Shown here: positions 14,966-22,499 of the stretch, in pieces | How the letters are laid out: each line of letters opens with the position of its first letter | Numbering within the stretch: position 1 is the first letter of the stretch | From: JBOGEB01 sp050743125 | GTDB taxonomy: Bacteria > Actinomycetota > Nitriliruptoria > Euzebyales > Egibacteraceae | Direction of reading: 5' to 3' | DNA length: 24,180 nt | NCBI GenBank assembly: GCA_050743125.1 | Contig: JBOGEB010000052.1 | Coordinates: 1 to 24,180 of the forward strand | Position numbers and translations under genes: made by a program | Notes under the pieces: generated by a model | Told to the model about the DNA's origin: nothing | What the model saw: the letters and a program-made list of their open reading frames with translations, nothing else | Databases searched by the model: none

Positions 14966-14984
14966 GTTGTGTCATGGACACAAC
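14966..14984. promoter_or_regulatory. Inverted repeat spanning the exporter start codon
   Basis: GTTGTGTC-ATG-GACACAAC: two 8-bp arms with the start codon exactly in the centre. In RNA the arms could pair only with a tight 3-nt loop; in DNA it looks like a repressor site. The GAGGG ribosome site lies partly in it. Confidence 0.45.
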
Positions 14985-16842
14985 ACAGAAGGGTCGCGCT
15001 CCGCGGACGATGGGCCGCGTCGTCGAGTCGTTCCGGCCGTATTGGGGCCGGCTGGTGGCGGTGGGGCTGGTGGTGATCGTGGCGGCGGGTTTGGGGGTAG
15101 CGAGCCCGCTGCTGATCAAGCAGGTGTTCGACCGGGCGCTGTTCTGCCCCAAAGGCTGCCCGAACCTCCAGCTGCTCGGCTGGCTGGTCGGCGCGATGAT
15201 CGTGATCCCGGTCGCGGCCGGGGTGCTCAGCATCGGACAGACCTACCTGACGAACGTGCTCGGCCAGCGGGTGATGCAGGACCTCCGCAACGACCTCTAC
15301 GCGCACCTCCAACGGATGTCGCTGCGGTTCTTCACCGAGACGAAGACCGGCGAGATCCAGTCCCGCCTCGCCAACGACGTCGGCGGCGTCCAGACAGTGG
15401 TGACGCAGACGGCGTCGTCGATCCTGTCCAACATCGCGATCCTCGTGAGCACCATCATCGCGATGCTCGTGCTCTCCCTGCCGCTGACCGTGCTGTCGCT
15501 CGCGCTCCTGCCCGTGTTCGTCTGGCTGTCCCAGCGGGTGGGACGCGCCCGGCGCGAGGTGTCCTCCTCGACCCAGCAGACGATGGCCGAGCTGTCCGCG
15601 CTGTCGGAGGAGACGCTGTCGGTCTCGGGCATCCTGCTGTCGAAGTCGTTCGGCCGGCAGCCCGAGGAGATCGCCCGCTTCCGCGAGCGCAACGCGCGCC
15701 TGGCCGACCTGCAGATCCGCCAGCAGATGATCGGACGAAGCTTCTTCGCCCTGGTACAGATCTTCTTCTCGGCGACCCCGGCGCTCGTCTACCTGGCTGC
15801 GGGCCTGTTCGGGACGAGCGGCGGCCTGACGGCGGGCACGCTGGTGGCGTTCACGGCTCTCCAGAGCCGGCTGTTCTTCCCGATCGGGACGCTGCTCGAG
15901 ATGTCGACCCAGGTGCAGTCGTCGCTCGCGTTGTTCGAGCGGATCTTCGCCTATCTGGACCTGCCGCACGAGATCATCGACGCGCCCCACGCGCTCGACC
16001 TGACCCCCGCCCTGGTCCGCGGCCACATCAGCCTGCGCAACGTCTCGTTCCGCTACCCCGCAACAGACGGGACCCCGTCCCGCCGCTGGGCGCTGCAGGA
16101 CTTGACCCTGGACATCGAGCCTGGCCAGCTCGCCGCCGTGGTCGGCTCCAGCGGATCAGGAAAAACCACCCTGTCCTACCTCCTGCCCCGCCTGTACGAC
16201 GTCACCAGCGGCGCAGTCCTCATCGACGGCCACGACGTGCGCCGCCTGTCCCTGGACTCGCTCGCCCGCACGATCGGGATGGTCACGCAAGAGACCTACC
16301 TGTTCCACGCCTCGGTCCGCGAGAACCTGCGCTACGGCGACCCCCACGCCACCGACGCCCAACTCGAGGCCGCCGCCCGCGCCGCCGCGATCCACGACCG
16401 CATCACCGAGCTCGACGACCGCTACGACACGCTCGTCGGCGAGCGCGGCTACCGCATGTCCGGCGGAGAGAAGCAACGGCTCGCGATCGCCCGGGTCATC
16501 CTCAAAAACCCGAAGATTCTGGTCTTGGACGAGGCCACCTCCGCGCTCGACACCGTCAACGAGCGGCTCGTCCAACAGGCGCTGGCACCGCTCACGGCCG
16601 GGCGGACCACGGTGGCGATCGCGCACCGGCTGTCCACGATCCTCGCCGCCGACGTGATCTTCGTCCTCGACCGCGGCCGGCTCGTCGAGCAGGGCACCCA
16701 CGCCGAGCTGATCGACCGCGCCGGAGCCTACGCCCAGCTGTACATCCAACAGTTCGGCGCCGGCACCGTCGAGGCCCACTGCGCCGACGGCGTCCTCCTC
16801 CGCACCGGCGACATCCTCCCCGCGAAGCCGAGAACGGGGTAG
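14974..16842 (+). CDS. ABC exporter, fused membrane and ATPase domains
   Basis: 622 residues. About six transmembrane segments fill residues 20-320. The ATPase domain has Walker A GSSGSGKTT (about 391-399), signature MSGGEKQR (about 495-502), Walker B ILVLDEATSALD (about 515) and the switch His in IAHRLST (about 549). This MsbA/LmrA-like half-transporter would work as a homodimer; no partner gene is adjacent. There is no N-terminal peptidase domain, so leader removal must be done by another protein. It lies 98 bp after the NarL-type regulator in the same direction. Export of, and self-resistance to, the peptide product is a reasonable inference, but drug or lipid export is also compatible. 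Confidence 0.93.
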   Translation: MDTTQKGRAPRTMGRVVESFRPYWGRLVAVGLVVIVAAGLGVASPLLIKQVFDRALFCPKGCPNLQLLGWLVGAMIVIPVAAGVLSIGQTYLTNVLGQRVMQDLRNDLYAHLQRMSLRFFTETKTGEIQSRLANDVGGVQTVVTQTASSILSNIAILVSTIIAMLVLSLPLTVLSLALLPVFVWLSQRVGRARREVSSSTQQTMAELSALSEETLSVSGILLSKSFGRQPEEIARFRERNARLADLQIRQQMIGRSFFALVQIFFSATPALVYLAAGLFGTSGGLTAGTLVAFTALQSRLFFPIGTLLEMSTQVQSSLALFERIFAYLDLPHEIIDAPHALDLTPALVRGHISLRNVSFRYPATDGTPSRRWALQDLTLDIEPGQLAAVVGSSGSGKTTLSYLLPRLYDVTSGAVLIDGHDVRRLSLDSLARTIGMVTQETYLFHASVRENLRYGDPHATDAQLEAAARAAAIHDRITELDDRYDTLVGERGYRMSGGEKQRLAIARVILKNPKILVLDEATSALDTVNERLVQQALAPLTAGRTTVAIAHRLSTILAADVIFVLDRGRLVEQGTHAELIDRAGAYAQLYIQQFGAGTVEAHCADGVLLRTGDILPAKPRTG

Positions 16843-16901
16843 ACCCGCGCTTTCGGTCAGATCTTGCTGAACGTGCGCATCGTCAGCAGTCGAGGCATTG
16901 C

Positions 16902-17143
16902 TCAGCGGAGGAGAATCTCGACAGGGCAGGACACTCCGGGAGTGTTGGCGAGCCGTTGGTCGACGGTCACCAGCGGACATTCCAGCCGAGCTGGCCGATC
17001 GCCGTCTGCCGACGCAGCACGGACAGCACCTCAAGATCCACGAGGTGCGGAGCGTGCAGGCTGCCCTCCGCGAGGCGCCGTCTTGCCATGTCGCCGTCGT
17101 CCGTCAGCGCGTTCGCCAGGACCGAGGCATCAACGACGATCAT
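16902..17143 (-). pseudogene. PIN-domain toxin (VapC-like), internally deleted
   Basis: From ATG 17143 the frame gives the normal start of a PIN toxin (MIVVDASVLANALTDDGD, with the first catalytic Asp) and reads about 58 codons to a stop at 16967. The usual C-terminal end (CPLVTVDQRLANTPGVSCPVEILLR) is present in a second frame and stops at 16902. About 45-50 residues of the core, including later catalytic acids, are missing at the junction. The ATG overlaps the antitoxin stop (ATGA), as in intact pairs. The toxin is certainly inactive. Confidence 0.8.
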
Positions 17144-17370
17144 CGAGCGTCGCGCTCAGCGCGCAGGTGAGCTGCGGCGGCAGCAAATCCCACCTGACCT
17201 CCGGCGCGCCCGCCGGCCCTCGCCAGCACCTCGCGCACCGTCGGGCGGGCGGCAATCTCGTCGAGCAGCGAGCGCAGGTACTCCTGCAGCGACATGCCGG
17301 CTTCGGCCGCGCGTCGCCGAAGGACCGCGTGTGTCTCCCCTGACACCGCCCGGATCTGTATGGATTTCAT
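17140..17370 (-). CDS. Ribbon-helix-helix antitoxin (VapB/FitA-like)
   Basis: 76 residues from ATG 17370 with GGGAGC upstream. KSIQIRAVSGETHAVLRRRAAEAGMSLQEYLRSLL is the ribbon-helix-helix DNA-binding fold of FitA/VapB antitoxins, and the C-terminal tail would wrap the toxin. Upstream is a small GCATGCA/TGCATGC-like dyad (about 17392-17411) and an ACCGGTA word, possible autoregulatory sites. The partner toxin is destroyed, leaving an orphan antitoxin that may still repress its own promoter or neutralise a related toxin elsewhere. Confidence 0.85.
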   Translation of the reverse strand: MKSIQIRAVSGETHAVLRRRAAEAGMSLQEYLRSLLDEIAARPTVREVLARAGGRAGGQVGFAAAAAHLRAERDAR

Positions 17371-17558
17371 GCTCCCATCATACCGGTACAGCATGCAAAA
17401 TGGATGCAGCATCGTTCGTCGCCGCTCTTTAGTGAGCACGCGGCGGCGCTCAGGCCCCGCCGGGTCGTGGTCGGTCACGGCTGGCCCTCTGCCTCTACCA
17501 CGCGCGGGAAGTGGCGTGGATCAACTGCGCTCCCGCAGCGCCGTGCCCCGCACGGCGG

Positions 17559-17842
17559 TCAAGAGTTCTGGTGTTCGCCGGAAAGCCGGCGCGCGGCGTG
17601 GGCGACCATGCGGTAGTCGGGCCGGACCGCGAGCCCGTCGGCGTGCCAGTCGCGCACGAGCGTCTCGCAGGTATGCGCCAGGCCCCACCGCTGGTCGGCG
17701 TCCCAGAACTTGGGCAGGACCTACGGCGGGTGTAGCTGGAGGTCGCGGGTCTTCTGTTGGCACGGCGAGCAGCGCGTGTCAGGGTTGTCGCGGGCCAGGC
17801 GTGCCCGCGAGCGCAGTAGCGGACCGGGCGGTTGCTGCTCAT
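17559..17842 (-). pseudogene. Decayed small regulator-like or zinc-ribbon gene
   Basis: Pieces in at least two minus-strand frames make one plausible chain: MSSNRPVRYC, then RLARDNPDTRCSPCQQKTRDLQ, then FWDADQRWGLAHTCETLVRDW to a stop at 17559. The CxxC context (RCSPCQ) resembles the short zinc-ribbon stretch that precedes regulatory domains in some actinomycete proteins. Frameshifts or a stop separate the pieces. The family is uncertain. Confidence 0.4.
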
Positions 17843-17962
17843 CGTCGTGACGGTGCGTTCTCCCCCAGTCAGGGCAGCCTACGCCCGCCTGCGTCCCGGC
17901 CCGTATGTACCCGGCGTGTACCACCAACACTGAGCCGGCATAGCTGCCCGAGGCCCGTGTTG

Positions 17963-18150
17963 TTACAGCGACCCTGAGTCCTCCAGGCGGTGGTAGTCGT
18001 CGGCGACACGGCCGAGGACCACGCGCGCCTCGTCGTCAAACACCGCAGACTCCTCCAACGTCGCGAATAGCTTCAGGTAGACGGCGACATCGTGCGGATC
18101 CCTGAGCGCGATTCCTTCTCGAGCAACGGCACGGATATGGCCTGCTGTAC
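17963..18150 (-). pseudogene. C-terminal remnant of an XRE/DUF5753-type regulator
   Basis: The minus strand reads AGHIRAVAREGIALRDPHDV and then AVYLKLFATLEESAVFDDEA, ending LEDSGSL and a stop at 17963. This matches my memory of the C-terminal end of helix-turn-helix regulators with a DUF5753 domain, which abound in actinomycetes. The HTH part is absent, and upstream sequence does not continue the frame. Confidence 0.5.
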
Positions 18151-18194
18151 GGTCGAAGCCTCACCCGACCCGCAAACGGCCGTGATGGCTTGAT

Positions 18195-18578
18195 CCGATC
18201 TTGTACGTAGTCGAGCACGAACCGTACGGCCAGGACATGATCGGCTGGCGGGATTCGATGGTGTGGTATCGCAAGATCGGTGAGCACTGTCGTGACGGCT
18301 TGGTCAGCCAGCGTCCGGAATCGAAGGTCGGCATCACGCGGTTTGCCGTCCCCGGATGGGATCGTCGAGATCAAGCTCGGTCTTAAAGATCAAGTCGTAC
18401 GTTGCCGCATGGTCTCGAGCGAGCCGAGTAAGGTAAGCACGCCAGACCGGGGACGGTCGCTCATCACGGTAGATCAACGCGGCCGGTAATAGCCGAGGGC
18501 ATCGGGCGCCGACCGGTCCACAAGCACGACATCGGCTCGATGTGCGGCTTCGAGTTTGAGGCTGATCCGCCGTGCCAT
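18195..18578 (-). pseudogene. Frameshifted AAA-ATPase-like (kinase-fold) gene fragment
   Basis: Starting at ATG 18578 the minus strand gives MARRISLKLEAAHRADVVLV then DRSAPDALGYYR. A second frame continues ALIYRDERPSPVWRAYLTRL and LARDHAATYDLIFKTELDLD. A third gives GKPRDADLRFRTLADQAV and HHRIPPADHVLAVRFVLDYV. Read together these form a coherent C-terminal half of an ATP-binding protein. At least two frameshifts, and the loss of the Walker A half, make it a pseudogene. Confidence 0.5.
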
Positions 18579-18718
18579 GATCCATAACGTGCTGTGTGCA
18601 GTGTGGCGGTACAGGATCGGAAACCCGTGCTCGGCTGCTGTAACTATTCAGGTCTGAGTGGGGTGAGGGCTGCCGGGTGCGATGGTCAAGCGGCGGCGGC
18701 CAGCGTGCCGGCGCTGTG

Positions 18719-18826
18719 GGAGGTATCCACGGGTTGCCTTGGAAGGCTTGGACCAGCACGTCGAGGACGCTCTGGTGCTGTTTGCGTGCGGTGGCCACGT
18801 AGCTGCGGCTGGCGCGCAAGCGTTCG
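18719..18826 (-). pseudogene. Transposase C-terminal remnant (IS66-like?), minus strand
   Basis: The reading RASRSYVATARKQHQSVLDV and LVQAFQGNPWIPP resembles the C-terminal tail of an IS66-type transposase. It abuts a similar tail in the opposite orientation. Only about 35 residues remain, so the family is tentative. Confidence 0.4.
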
Positions 18827-18945
18827 CGGCCACCCGCAGCTACATCGCCACCGCCGGAAACACGGCCTGGACCCGCTCGAAGCGCTGCGCCGAGCGTTCG
18901 CCGGCGACTTTGTGGATCCCCACAGCCACTGGCCCACCCCGCTGA
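18821..18945 (+). pseudogene. Transposase C-terminal remnant (IS66-like?), plus strand
   Basis: AFAATRSYIATA, then after one frameshift KHGLDPLEALRRAFAGDF. The similarity to the oppositely oriented 18719-18826 fragment (both carry a SYxATA motif) shows two related elements decayed head to head. No intact insertion sequence ends were found. Confidence 0.4.
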
Positions 18946-19023
18946 CCTGGCCGCCGCCTGACCCACAACCAACCTGCCCCAGTCACCTCAACCGCGTCAG
19001 CCTGCCCACCCGCCTTAATAGTT

Positions 19024-19039
19024 ATGAAGGATCCTTCAT
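19024..19039. other. 16-bp perfect palindrome ATGAAGGATCCTTCAT
   Basis: An isolated dyad between the transposase remnants and the + strand promoter copy. It could be a regulator site or an element end; nothing around it decides. Confidence 0.35.
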
Positions 19040-19136
19040 TCCCCCTCCTCTGATAAGTAAAGATCGTGTCGAGGGTCGCGGAACTATCAAGCTTTTCTCG
19101 ACTCGCGCGGCATGGCTTACTGGGAAGCGCTGACCC

Positions 19137-19221
19137 AGTACCTAAGGTACTAGGTTAGCCCATGGAAAGATGATAAAAATTGGTACGGTAAGGGTGATGA
19201 CTGCCGGAAGGGATAACGGTA
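19137..19221 (+). promoter_or_regulatory. Seventh operator with the full cassette promoter block, plus strand
   Basis: AGTACCTAAGGTACT (19137-19151) is the most symmetric of the copies. The next ~70 bp align without gaps to the cassette promoters: GCCCAT, then 18 bp, then GGTACGGTAAGGG and GATG, AAGGGAT. The conserved GGTAYGGTAAGG holds the candidate -10 (TACGGT). It points toward the stretch leading to the flavoprotein-dehydrogenase-aldolase operon. No precursor leader follows. Confidence 0.75.
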
Positions 19222-19659
19222 GTATCCGAATCGTCGCTGGCAGTTGGGCTTCGACCCACACAGCTACAAAGCGAACTGTCGGGATCAGGGACAGCAGCGA
19301 GGGTCAGCTAAGGCTTGAGTCATAATACAAAAGGCGTCAGAATGTGGCGCGATCGATCAGAGAGGACACCACAGGTCCCGGTCTCTGTCATAGCGAAAAG
19401 GACGATACATTTAAGTTGGATCAGCGGTACGGTAGGTGTGCTGCATAAGTTAAATGGATGCAATACCGAACCTGACGAGTGAACCTCACTTTGGAAGAAC
19501 AAGTGGGGTCGCATTCGGTTTTTCGTGGCGGACCTGAGGATGTGACCAATGATGCAATGATAAAGGTCGGCTGCGATCTGATTTGATGAACAAGCGGAAA
19601 ATGCAAAGCCTTGGTTCGTTAGATGAAATCATGGAACGCAATTCGCGAACGGGCGATCA
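19222..19659. other. AT-rich gene-free stretch
   Basis: Markedly lower in GC than everything around it. The expected leader of a sixth precursor (VDKLRL) is absent in all frames I read. A 46-codon frame at 19342-19482 on the + strand has AAAGG seven bases upstream of its ATG but no recognisable content. I consider the stretch a remnant of a rearrangement that joined a cassette promoter to the following genes. Confidence 0.5.
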
Positions 19660-19944
19660 TTGAGTAGAGATCATATATGGGTCTTCGTCAGCGCCCAGCG
19701 TGATCCCAAGGTCTTCCCCGACCCGGACCGGTTCGGTATCCGCCGGGACCTCCGTGGCAGCTTGCTCTGGAGTCAAGGGCTGCATAACTGCTCGGGCCAT
19801 CCTCTTGCCCAGCTGATAGTCGAGGTGGCGGTCGGCACCCTCCTCAGCCGGTTCCCCTCGGCGGTGCTGCGTGGTGGGCCTGTCTACACACGTGACACGT
19901 TCTTCCGCAAGATGGTGTCGCTGCCCGTCAACCTGGCGGGGTAG
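19660..19944 (+). pseudogene. C-terminal stump of a cytochrome P450
   Basis: About 94 residues beginning near SAQRDPKVFPDPDRFGIRRD and containing a heme loop LLWSQGLHNCSGHPLAQL with the Cys ligand, then the usual C-terminal end. The I-helix and ExxR regions that should precede it are missing, and the AT-rich upstream sequence does not supply them. It cannot fold as a P450. Its stop codon directly abuts the start of the flavoprotein gene, suggesting it was once the first gene of that operon. It differs from the P450 at 9839, so it is not a duplicate fragment of that gene. Confidence 0.8.
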
Positions 19945-21288
19945 GTGGATGGGATGGCCTCGAATACGCCCCACCAGATGGCGAGCCCACAGGCCAAGCC
20001 CAGGGCGGTTGTGGTAGGCGGCGGACCGGTCGGTTGCCTCGCCGCCCGGATGCTGAGCCAACAGGGTTACTCGGTCGACGTCTATGAGAAGCGTCCGCAC
20101 TTCTTGGACCACGGCATAGCAGACGAGGGGCGCACGATCAACCTGTCCGTGTCACCCCGAGGACTGCACGCGCTGGCGGCACACGGCGACCGTGAGGAGT
20201 TCCTTGACCTCGCCGTTGCCATGGGCAGCCGCGCACTGCACACGAGGGACGGCCGGCTACTCACGATGAAGTACGGCGAAACGGACTGGTGTAACTACTC
20301 GATTAGCCGGAATGAACTTAATTGCATGCTGATGCGGAAGACGCTACGCGATCAGGCTGTCCAGTTCCATTTTAACGCAAAATGCACGGCGATCGACTTT
20401 ATCGCACGGAAGGCTTTCCTCGACATCGGAGAAGGCAGCCAAGTTCGGGTCAGCTACGACCTGCTCATCGGCGCGGACGGTGCCTTCTCGGCGGTTCGGG
20501 AGCAGATGTCCACCCATGGGTTGTTGAGCTTCTACCGGCGGGAGCTCAACTCGATGTACCAGGAGTTTACCCTTTGGCCGGCACCGAATGACAGGCGACT
20601 CACGTCATCCGCGATACATGTGTGGCCCCGCCGTGGTTTCTTCATGGTAGCTCTGCCCAGCCGTGAAGGCTCTCTCCGATGCACGCTCGTGCTACCCGAC
20701 AAAGGCACTAACAGCTTTGCGCAGATGGGAGGTGCCCAGGATGTCGACCAGTTTTTCATGCGTCATTTTCCCGACGCCGCGGGAAGCCTCCGCCGGACTG
20801 AGAGTGCTCGGCAGCATCCGGTTTCCAGTATCTCAGTGATCTCCTGTGACACCCTGGCCTACGAGGACTCCGTCCTGCTCATGGGAGACGCCGCGCACAC
20901 CATCGCACCTTTTCTCGGCCAGGGCATCAATCTGGGCCTCGAGGACTGCATGATTCTTGAAGCTCTGCTGAAGAAGTATCCGGGTGATCAGGCGGCGGCG
21001 CTGTCGGAATACGAGAGAAATCGAAGAGTTGAGGGGGACGCGGCCGCAGCGTTGTCACTCGCCAACTACGTAGAGCTCAGCGGTACGGAGGGTAGTGCGG
21101 CGGTTCTGCGGCGCCGCTTGACGGACGTATTGCACCGGCTCCTAAGGCGCCAGGCGGAACCGCCTCTTGCCGTTACGGTCAACTTTCTCGGCTTGCGATA
21201 TCAGGAGGTCCTCGATAGATACCGCCACAGGTCACCACGCCGGCGACCCCGACGATGGACACATTCGATCGAGGGGGCAGACACGTGA
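19945..21288 (+). CDS. FAD-dependent monooxygenase, kynurenine 3-monooxygenase-like
   Basis: 447 residues from GTG 19945, or 444 from ATG 19954; neither has a clearly better site. FAD fingerprint VVVGGGPVGCLAARML near the start, then the kynurenine-monooxygenase-type segments GRTINLSVSPRGLHAL, YSISRNELN, GADGAFSAVREQM, HVWPRRGFFMVALP and GDAAHTIAPFLGQGINLGLEDC (second FAD motif). The known reaction is NADPH- and O2-dependent 3-hydroxylation of L-kynurenine. No tryptophan dioxygenase, formamidase or kynureninase is visible, so a secondary-metabolite role is more likely than catabolism. Its stop overlaps the start of the next gene (GTGA). A related aromatic substrate is possible. Confidence 0.88.
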   Translation: MDGMASNTPHQMASPQAKPRAVVVGGGPVGCLAARMLSQQGYSVDVYEKRPHFLDHGIADEGRTINLSVSPRGLHALAAHGDREEFLDLAVAMGSRALHTRDGRLLTMKYGETDWCNYSISRNELNCMLMRKTLRDQAVQFHFNAKCTAIDFIARKAFLDIGEGSQVRVSYDLLIGADGAFSAVREQMSTHGLLSFYRRELNSMYQEFTLWPAPNDRRLTSSAIHVWPRRGFFMVALPSREGSLRCTLVLPDKGTNSFAQMGGAQDVDQFFMRHFPDAAGSLRRTESARQHPVSSISVISCDTLAYEDSVLLMGDAAHTIAPFLGQGINLGLEDCMILEALLKKYPGDQAAALSEYERNRRVEGDAAAALSLANYVELSGTEGSAAVLRRRLTDVLHRLLRRQAEPPLAVTVNFLGLRYQEVLDRYRHRSPRRRPRRWTHSIEGADT

Positions 21289-22499
21289 ATGTGAACCGGC
21301 TTCCAGCTCAGATCATGCGGTGGCGTGACGACCAGACCGAAGCGCGGGGTTGGCTTGTCATTGATAGCCTGATCAACGGTGTTTCCGGTGGCGGGCTGTT
21401 CATGCACCTCGATGCCACCCTGGAGGAAGTGGTCGATGTCGCGGCCACCATGTCGCTGAAGAACACTCTCCAAGAGCCGCAGTTCGGCGGCGGCAAGGGG
21501 GGCATCCAGTTTGATCCACACTCGCCGGCGGCCGTCGGCGTCCTGCGGCGCTTCATGATGGCGCACCGCGCCGTGATCGAGCATCAGTGGAGTACCGGGG
21601 GTGATCTGTACACCAGCAACGAGGTGATCGAGAGGATCGCGCAGGAGGATCTGCGGCTACCGTCAGCGTTCGTCGCCCTAGCCAATATGCTCAGTCGCCG
21701 GTATAACATTCCCTCGCAGGCGGCGACGGTATCCGAGCGGATCGCCAAGCCGTGGAACGAACACTTCTCCCTCGGCCAGGCCGCGACCGGACACTCCGTG
21801 GCCGAGTCGATCCGTCTGGTCGCCCTGGGCCGTCCGCGCGTCGCCATACAGGGCTTCGGCACCGTCGGCTCAAGCCTGGCCCATTTCCTCACCGCCTCCG
21901 ATATCGGCACCGTCGCGGGAATCTGCGAGAAGGATGGCTGGCTCAGCAGCCCAGGCGGCATCGATGTCGAAGTGCTGCTCCAGTGCCGGAAGTCGCTCTG
22001 CCACCGACCGGCGGCGCTCAGGAGCTTCGCCCAGGCGGGCCTCCCCAAGGGATGGCGGTGGACACCTCGAAAAGACGGACAACCCGACGAGGAACTGTTA
22101 GCTGAGTTCATCACTGCCGTCCAACCGGATGTCATCAGTCCGTGTGCGACGCGGTATGCATTGACTGAGATGGTCATGCAAGCCTTCACGAGCAGCTATG
22201 GCCGGTATGTCGTCTGCGGTGCGAACAATGCCTTCTCGTCGACTGAACTCAGTGAGGAATACCGCCGCCGTGGTCTCACCATACTGCCCGAATGGGTGTC
22301 CAACGCGGGAACCGCCATCCTCTTCGTCGAGATCCTGAAGACCGTCCGATGGGAGAATCAGGCCGCCGAACGGATCTTCGCTGCGATAACGGAACGCATC
22401 GCACGCTTTCTCGCAAAAAACGTAACGGCCTATAGCTCCGACGTACCGACCATGACCGATTTTCGTGGCGCTTCCACCCAACGATCGAGAGTGGGGTGA
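21285..22499 (+). CDS. Glu/Leu/Phe/Val-dehydrogenase-like oxidoreductase
   Basis: 404 residues from GTG 21285, which overlaps the previous stop as GTGA and has GAGGGGGC about 7 nt upstream; a longer reading from ATG 21255 is less likely. The substrate-binding region has GGGKGGIQF with the conserved Lys, and GGDLYTSNEVIERIA carries the conserved Asp. The NAD(P) fold shows IQGFGTVGSSLAHFL. C-terminal GANNAFS and PEWVSNAGTAILFVEI are also family-like. Such enzymes interconvert amino acids and 2-oxo acids. Several positions depart from typical glutamate dehydrogenases (GGDLYT where GPDVNT-like is usual), which suggests another substrate, perhaps a kynurenine-like amino acid. Confidence 0.85.
   Translation: MNVNRLPAQIMRWRDDQTEARGWLVIDSLINGVSGGGLFMHLDATLEEVVDVAATMSLKNTLQEPQFGGGKGGIQFDPHSPAAVGVLRRFMMAHRAVIEHQWSTGGDLYTSNEVIERIAQEDLRLPSAFVALANMLSRRYNIPSQAATVSERIAKPWNEHFSLGQAATGHSVAESIRLVALGRPRVAIQGFGTVGSSLAHFLTASDIGTVAGICEKDGWLSSPGGIDVEVLLQCRKSLCHRPAALRSFAQAGLPKGWRWTPRKDGQPDEELLAEFITAVQPDVISPCATRYALTEMVMQAFTSSYGRYVVCGANNAFSSTELSEEYRRRGLTILPEWVSNAGTAILFVEILKTVRWENQAAERIFAAITERIARFLAKNVTAYSSDVPTMTDFRGASTQRSRVG

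Noticed and set aside
14967..17432. 821-codon plus-strand frame overlapping the ABC exporter
   Set aside because: Arg/Pro-rich shadow of the exporter; the 622-residue frame has all ABC motifs.
18334..18972. 212-codon minus-strand frame as an intact gene
   Set aside because: It joins a transposase tail to part of the ATPase-like remnant in one accidental frame; the meaningful segments switch frames.
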